Position numbers and translations under genes: made by a program. Below, piece after piece: positions 7,108 through 10,963 of a stretch of DNA of 10,963 bases (position 1 is the stretch's first letter; every line of letters starts with the position of its first letter). Origin of the DNA: Sphingomonadales bacterium UBA7473 (GTDB lineage Bacteria; Pseudomonadota; Alphaproteobacteria; Sphingomonadales; Sphingomonadaceae); contig DLOX01000285.1 in NCBI GenBank assembly GCA_002478575.1, positions 26,955 through 37,917 of the forward strand, given 5' to 3'. The notes beneath the pieces were generated by a model. That model saw only the letters and a list, made by a program, of their open reading frames with translations, was not told the DNA's origin and did not search any database.

Positions 7108-9155
7108 TAGAACTTCGCATCCAGGCTAATCCCGAAATTACGCGGATCATTGGCAAAGCCAAAATCGACCGCAAATAAATTGGTCAGCGCAAAATCGTTA
7201 AAGGCATTGCGCACATAGGCCGATGCCGTGACGCCTCTCCATTCATAAGAAATTTTGGCGTCAACAGTGGTGGAACCAGCAATCCGTAGGATAGGCGTAT
7301 TGGCATCATCGGAGAAGTAACGGCTATTGCTGCGCAATTGTGCATCGAGCTTCAATCCCTTGGCAGGTTCCCAGTCAATGCCCGCCGTAAATCCCCATTT
7401 CGGGGCGCTGGCAAATTGGCTGCCGCGGATCGGGTCCAGCGGATCGGGCGTTTGCGTGATTTTGGTATTCAACAGTCCGACCCCAGCCCGCACATTGAAG
7501 TTGCGCGTGATCCGGGCGTCAAGTTCAAGCTCTGCACCATAGCTGCGGGCCGATGGCACATTGCCAACGCTGACCTCGAATATAGTCTGGCCCAATGGGT
7601 TGGTGGTGACGGTGGTGGTCGACCGCTGGGCATTGGTAAAATCGGTATAAAAGACATTGGCGTTCAACTGCACCCAGGGGGCCAGTCCGGCCCGGACATA
7701 AGCTTCATAATTCCAGAGCGTTTCCGCATCAAATTCGTCGCGCAACCCTGTGTCGAAAGATATCGTGGTGCCGCCAGGATTGAAAGCGCGCTGCGCGAAA
7801 GCGCCGATGTTCACGCTATCTGACGCTTCATAGGCGAGAGCGATTTTGGGCAGCAGCGCATCAAAGCTGCGCTGGTAATCGACCGCAAAGATGTCGAGTG
7901 CGCCAACACGGTTCTGTTTGTCACGCTGATAGCGGAGACCGCCTGTGATAGTCAGGAGTGTCAGTGGCTTCACAGCAATTTCACCGAACAGGCCAAGACT
8001 CTTTTGCGTGTCGGTAAAATTCCCAAGACCCAGAAACGCACTCAGATCGATAAATTCGGCCTGATCAGCATTCAGATGATAAAAGCCGCCAAGAATATTG
8101 ATGCTGTCATTCAGCTTTGCCGAAATGACGCCTTCAAACGAAAATTCCTTGGTATCAACCAACGCATTACCTTGACCCGGCGAAGATAACCGCCGGACCC
8201 GGCTTTGGGTGAAGCTTGGCGTCAGGGTCAGCAGAACGGAATTGCGGTCGCCATAGGACGCGATGCCCGTAATGGCATCGACGTCGGTGCGCCAATATCC
8301 ACCTACATCATTGTAGCGGCGTCTTTCGAACGGCGGAACGATAACCTGCCCTTGCGGTGCTTCGGTTTCCAGATGCGTATAATTGATGTCTAGCCGCAGA
8401 TCCGGAATGCTAGCAGGCTTGATCAGCAGCTTGACCCTGCCATTGGTGAAATTGTCTGCCCGTTCGTCATAGCCAAAATCAAAATTGGGCACGTCAAACT
8501 CGACCCAGCTTTTCTTGCGCCGCCAATCAAGCGTCGCTCGCACGGCAATCTGGTCATCGACAATGGGTGCCGATGCCATAGCAGACAGCTGATAGGTGCC
8601 ATAATTTCCAACCAGCCCCCGAACGCGCGCTTCAGGCTCAAAACTTGGGTCAAACGTCTTGATGAAGATCGCGCCGGCAATCGAGTTCCGTCCCTGCGTC
8701 GTGGTTTGCGGTGAGCGAAACACTTCGACACGCTCCACATCCCAGAGCGAGGACAGGCCGTAAATAAACTCATTGAAGCCAACAGCGCGACCGTCGATCT
8801 GCACCGTTGAGCGGGGCCGTGATCCGCCAAGAAAAGCGTCAGCACCACGCAATGGGCCAGTGGTATTCTGTCCCCGAATGGTTGGCCCCTGATCCTCAGA
8901 GCCAAGCTGGATATTGGGAACAAAAGCAAGCAGGCTGTTGATATTGTCTAGCGACCGCTCTTCGAGGCGGTCTACGGTTTCGACAGCAACGCTTGACGAC
9001 GTTTCGTTGACTCCTCTTGCGACACGTTCGCCGGTAACGATGATCTCGCCCTGCTGCGTTTCGCCATCATCAGGCGCGCCTTGCGCCAACGCAGGTGACG
9101 CGGAGACCGCAGCCCAAAGTGCGGATGAAAACAGCAAAACGGATTTGTAAGACAC
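7107..9155 (-). CDS. TonB-dependent outer-membrane receptor (ferric siderophore type)
   Basis: A 682-residue TonB-dependent receptor of normal length. The start is taken as GTG 9155: CAGGGA lies 5 nt upstream, and it gives a clean signal peptide (Lys near the N-terminus, hydrophobic stretch, ALA cleavage before Q25). A GTG at 9194 would add 13 residues in front of this and lacks a good ribosome site. After cleavage comes a TonB-box-like GEIIVTGER (about 36-44), then a plug domain (about 50-170) with PTIRGQ and VERVEVFRSPQ...GRNSIAGAI. The rest is beta-barrel with many alternating aromatic strands and a terminal Phe (DAKF) as required for outer-membrane insertion. The partner PepSY protein downstream points to an iron chelate as substrate. 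The region between int and this gene carries a Fur-like site. Substrate unknown; such receptors are also common phage and bacteriocin entry points. Confidence 0.92.
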   Translation of the reverse strand: MSYKSVLLFSSALWAAVSASPALAQGAPDDGETQQGEIIVTGERVARGVNETSSSVAVETVDRLEERSLDNINSLLAFVPNIQLGSEDQGPTIRGQNTTGPLRGADAFLGGSRPRSTVQIDGRAVGFNEFIYGLSSLWDVERVEVFRSPQTTTQGRNSIAGAIFIKTFDPSFEPEARVRGLVGNYGTYQLSAMASAPIVDDQIAVRATLDWRRKKSWVEFDVPNFDFGYDERADNFTNGRVKLLIKPASIPDLRLDINYTHLETEAPQGQVIVPPFERRRYNDVGGYWRTDVDAITGIASYGDRNSVLLTLTPSFTQSRVRRLSSPGQGNALVDTKEFSFEGVISAKLNDSINILGGFYHLNADQAEFIDLSAFLGLGNFTDTQKSLGLFGEIAVKPLTLLTITGGLRYQRDKQNRVGALDIFAVDYQRSFDALLPKIALAYEASDSVNIGAFAQRAFNPGGTTISFDTGLRDEFDAETLWNYEAYVRAGLAPWVQLNANVFYTDFTNAQRSTTTVTTNPLGQTIFEVSVGNVPSARSYGAELELDARITRNFNVRAGVGLLNTKITQTPDPLDPIRGSQFASAPKWGFTAGIDWEPAKGLKLDAQLRSNSRYFSDDANTPILRIAGSTTVDAKISYEWRGVTASAYVRNAFNDFALTNLFAVDFGFANDPRNFGISLDAKF

Positions 9156-9202
9156 GCGATTCCCTGACGACTCAAATTGCCAATAGAGAGCCACCTGTCA
9201 TT

Positions 9203-9221
9203 ATTGCGACTAATTATCAAT
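9203..9221. promoter_or_regulatory. Possible Fur-type operator upstream of the receptor
   Basis: ATTGCGACTAATTATCAAT is a 19-bp imperfect palindrome (12 of 19 positions symmetrical, with perfect ATTG/CAAT ends), the length of a classical Fur box, and AT-rich in a GC-rich background. It lies about 48-66 bp upstream of the predicted receptor start, where iron-responsive repression would be expected. The match to the E. coli Fur consensus is only moderate, so another iron regulator is possible. Confidence 0.35.
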
Positions 9222-9322
9222 AGCGCTTATTGCTCAATCGAGATTTTTCGCGATGAGTTGCATATTCGCATTGCTTGGGTGACCAGCAAGCTAAGCGGTA
9301 CGCTTTAACGCCAAATCAGGTC

Positions 9323-9353
9323 GCTGAACGAATGGAAGGTTTTAGGCGATGAG
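9323..9353 (+). repeat. Degenerate copy B of the interspersed repeat
   Basis: Begins GCTGAACGA exactly like copy A and keeps a GGAAGGTTTTAGGCGAT core resembling GGAAAAGTTAGCGAAAT, but needs a small gap to align. It lies 8 nt before copy C in the same orientation, so the two may form a decayed tandem pair. The similarity is weaker than between A and C. Confidence 0.3.
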
Positions 9354-9361
9354 AACGCCGA

Positions 9362-9394
9362 TCTGAATGGCAGGAAAGTTAGCGATATCTGCCC
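9362..9394 (+). repeat. 33-nt interspersed repeat, copy C, at the start of the iron cassette
   Basis: Aligns without gaps to copy A (5924-5956) with 26 of 33 identical, including AAAGTTAGCGA. It has lost the 7-bp inverted ends of copy A. Together A and C bracket the receptor-PepSY cassette as direct repeats about 3.4 kb apart. Confidence 0.5.
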
Positions 9395-9468
9395 TAGGCA
9401 TAGCGTGCGGGCGAAAGGCCGCCATCTATCCATAGCTGATCCAAACCGCCAATTCTTTTACCGTCAAT

Positions 9469-10770
9469 TTATGCCTCGAGGCTAGGCCGCCAAAGCGGTG
9501 CCTTCTGCGTTCGGCATGGCTTGGTGATAAGCGTGTCCGCAGCAGGCAGATCGGCACACAGCTTGTCTGCCCACAGGATCGCGATCTCACGACGGCGCGG
9601 CATGTAGGCTGCGCGGTTATAGGCGCTTTCAGTCTGATCCTTAGGAACATGCGCCAGCATCAAGTCGATGATCTTGCGGTCGCTGTCGTTTCCGTGGCGG
9701 TCGGCCCACTCGTTCATAATCGTCGAGAATGCCGACCGAAAGCCGTGCGGCACATGCTGGCCGTGAAACCCTGCACGATTGAGCAAATACCCAATGGCAT
9801 TTTCGCTCATGGGCCGATGGGGATGGCGGGTGCTCGGGAAGACCAGCTCGTTTCCGCCGGAAAGGCGATGAATGAGGAAAAGCAGATCAACCGATTGCCC
9901 AGCGAGTGGCACAAGGTGATCGCCGCCTTGCTCTGCCTTTCGGCTTTTGTCGCCCTTCATGCGCGCTGCAGGAATACGCCAAAGCGGGTAAGCGCCATCC
10001 AAATCTTCAAATTCCCACCAGCGCGCGCCGCGCAGTTCTCCGGGCCGCACAGCCGTCAGCGCAAGGAAGCGCAAAGCCAAGCGGGTAATAGGACGCGCAT
10101 AGTCCTGTTCTACCTTGCAGATCATATCTTGCAGCGGGGTGAGTTCAATGATGGCTGGCTGTCGCCGCTTGGGTAGCGGCGGCCTGAGCGCACCGGTCAC
10201 GATGGCCGCAGGATCATTTTCGGCCAAGCCAGACGAGATCGCAAATACGAACACGGCGGATATACGCTGTCTCACCCGCTTGGCGGTTTCGAGTGCTGGC
10301 CGGTCTTCAATGGCGCGAAGGACATCCAATATCTTGGGCGGCTTGAGATCGGCAATCGGCCAATTCCCGATATGCGGGAAGACGTCTCGTTCCAAACTGC
10401 GGATGACATCACTTGCGTGGACTTTAGCCCATTGGCCTTCGACGCGGTCAAACCACTTTCGCGCTACCATCTCGAACGTGGCTGCAATGCGCTCGGCATC
10501 TGCGAGCGCTTCCATTTGCTTCGCTGTCTTTGGATCGCGCCCCTTTGCAAGATACGAGCGTGCGTCATCGCGCATCTGACGCGCCTCTGCCAACCCAACC
10601 AAGGGATAAGCGCCGAACGATAGCGCGCGCTGCTTTCCGCCGAAGGCGTAGTTCATCCGCCAGAGCTTGCCGCCCGCTGGGGTGACCAAAAGATAGAGTT
10701 GATGAGCGTCACTCAGTTTATAGGGCTTTTCAGCCGGTTTTGAGACACGTATCTTGGTATCGGTAAGCAT
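9469..10770 (-). CDS. P4-type tyrosine recombinase (island integrase)
   Basis: A 433-residue site-specific recombinase of full length. The N-terminus (about 1-90: MLTDTKIRVSKPAEKPYKL ... SFGAYPLVGLAEAR) is the arm-binding domain (DUF4102 type) typical of P4-family integrases. A core-binding helical domain follows (about 95-190). The catalytic domain has R242 (VRPGEL), probable K272 (MKGDK), HGFR (H342, R345), H374 (LAHVP) and nucleophile Y384 (AYNRA). All key residues are present, so the enzyme is probably active. ATG at 10770 has GGAG 9 nt upstream. It lies about 170 bp from a tRNA 3' end, the usual target of this family, and would integrate and excise the island to its left. No excisionase gene is seen in the window. 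Confidence 0.95.
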   Translation of the reverse strand: MLTDTKIRVSKPAEKPYKLSDAHQLYLLVTPAGGKLWRMNYAFGGKQRALSFGAYPLVGLAEARQMRDDARSYLAKGRDPKTAKQMEALADAERIAATFEMVARKWFDRVEGQWAKVHASDVIRSLERDVFPHIGNWPIADLKPPKILDVLRAIEDRPALETAKRVRQRISAVFVFAISSGLAENDPAAIVTGALRPPLPKRRQPAIIELTPLQDMICKVEQDYARPITRLALRFLALTAVRPGELRGARWWEFEDLDGAYPLWRIPAARMKGDKSRKAEQGGDHLVPLAGQSVDLLFLIHRLSGGNELVFPSTRHPHRPMSENAIGYLLNRAGFHGQHVPHGFRSAFSTIMNEWADRHGNDSDRKIIDLMLAHVPKDQTESAYNRAAYMPRRREIAILWADKLCADLPAADTLITKPCRTQKAPLWRPSLEA

Positions 10771-10788
10771 GGTCTATTCTCCGCAAAG

Positions 10789-10828
10789 TACCATACCCGG
10801 ACGCCGAGATACCATAAATCATACCATA
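10789..10828. promoter_or_regulatory. Triple TACCATA repeat upstream of the integrase
   Basis: TACCATA occurs at 10789-10795, 10810-10816 and 10822-10828, all in the same orientation, between the integrase start and the attachment region. A minus-strand TATGAT (10823-10818), a good -10 box, touches or lies between copies two and three; I find no good -35. A further short direct repeat ACGCCGAG occurs at 10801-10808 and 10850-10857. The sites could be arm-type integrase or excisionase binding sites, or operators controlling int. Confidence 0.4.
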
Positions 10829-10888
10829 AAGATGATCGGATGGCTGCGAACGCCGAGCTACGGCTACGGAGGAAAATTGGCTTTTTTA

Positions 10889-10909
10889 GTGGGGTTTAGT
10901 CAACCCCAC
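10889..10909. repeat. Perfect 8-bp hairpin next to the tRNA end
   Basis: GTGGGGTT (10889-10896) and AACCCCAC (10902-10909) are perfect inverted repeats around a 5-nt loop. On the plus strand a T-run (CTTTTTTA, 10881-10888) lies immediately to its left; read from the tRNA it would give an A-run, so this is not a standard intrinsic terminator. It shares base 10909 with the next hairpin. Confidence 0.6.
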
Positions 10910-10932
10910 CGCACGGGTGCGAACCCGTGCGG
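10909..10932. repeat. Perfect 10-bp GC-rich hairpin with GCGA loop
   Basis: CCGCACGGGT (10909-10918) and ACCCGTGCGG (10923-10932) form a perfect 10-bp stem with a 4-nt loop, GCGA on the plus strand. It begins 9 nt after the CCA end of the tRNA. It may end tRNA transcription or limit 3' processing, or be part of the attachment region. No U-tract follows it on either strand. Confidence 0.65.
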
Positions 10933-10941
10933 AAGGTGGTC

Positions 10942-10963
10942 TGGCGGAGACGGAGGGATTCGA
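10942..10963 (-). tRNA. 3' end of a tRNA gene, probably tRNA-Ser (cut by window edge)
   Basis: Read on the minus strand the last 22 bases are TCGAATCCCTC, then CGTCTCC, discriminator G and encoded CCA. The first part is the 3' half of a T-arm (TTCGAAT-type loop followed by its stem strand) and CGTCTCC is the 3' strand of an acceptor stem expecting GGAGACG at the 5' end. This 3' end matches bacterial tRNA-Ser genes as I know them. The anticodon is outside the window, so the isoacceptor cannot be named. Its 3' end faces the integrase and probably serves as the island attachment site. Confidence 0.8.

Larger units (their letters stand above)
9156..9468. other. Intergenic region between integrase and receptor gene
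   Basis: About 310 bases with no credible gene on either strand. It holds the ribosome site of the receptor gene, the Fur-like palindrome at 9203-9221, an inverted repeat CAATA / TATTG with AGCGC-type centre around 9218-9232, and repeat copies B and C (9323-9394). No clear intrinsic terminator is seen after the integrase stop codon at 9469. Confidence 0.5.

Noticed and set aside
7338..7823. 161-codon plus-strand open frame
   Set aside because: Antisense to the receptor beta-barrel, which has a complete, well-formed protein.
10909..10932. Hairpin with GGGTTCGCACCC on the minus strand, resembling a tRNA T-arm
   Set aside because: The 10-bp stem leaves only a 4-nt loop, and a 5-bp/7-nt T-arm cannot be drawn without mismatch, so it is not a tRNA remnant.
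1..10963. CRISPR array or transposon terminal repeats
   Set aside because: No regularly spaced repeats with spacers and no transposase gene were seen; the only repeats are the short ones listed.

Overview
The window looks like part of a genomic island in an alphaproteobacterium, most likely a sphingomonad. This is inferred from the style of the TonB-dependent receptor (an 'EIIVTGER' segment after an ALAQ signal cleavage site), the moderately high GC, and a tRNA-Ser-like 3' end. No 16S or other taxonomic marker is present. All genes recognised lie on the minus strand and read from right to left.

Right edge (about 9.47-10.96 kb): the last 22 bases are the 3' end, including CCA, of a tRNA gene on the minus strand, most likely tRNA-Ser. 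Next to it are two back-to-back perfect hairpins, a cluster of TACCATA repeats and a complete P4-type tyrosine recombinase. This is the classic entry end of an island inserted at a tRNA 3' end, with the cargo extending leftwards.

Middle (about 5.92-9.39 kb): a two-gene iron-uptake cassette, a TonB-dependent outer-membrane receptor overlapping by one base (TAATG) a PepSY-type four-helix inner-membrane protein that probably reduces or helps process the imported ferric chelate. A Fur-like 19-bp imperfect palindrome lies upstream. Diverged 33-nt direct repeats sit at both ends of the cassette, which suggests it may have been a separate insertion.

Left half (1 to about 5.8 kb): a class 2-like DISARM anti-phage locus in the order drmMII (cytosine-5 methyltransferase with an extra C-terminal domain), drmA (SF2-type helicase with zinc cysteines) and drmB (cysteine-rich, DUF1998-family type, cut by the left window edge). 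drmA and drmB share an ATGA overlap. drmMII and drmA are separated by about 410 bp holding a plausible second promoter. By analogy with DISARM, the methyltransferase would mark host DNA and the DrmA-DrmB pair would act on unmarked incoming DNA. The remaining genes (drmC, and drmE if present) would lie left of the window.

The most notable points are the DISARM variant itself (divergent DrmB N-terminus, methyltransferase C-terminal domain, split transcription), the possible operator at the methyltransferase promoter, and the combination of a phage-defence locus with an outer-membrane receptor on one tRNA-borne island.
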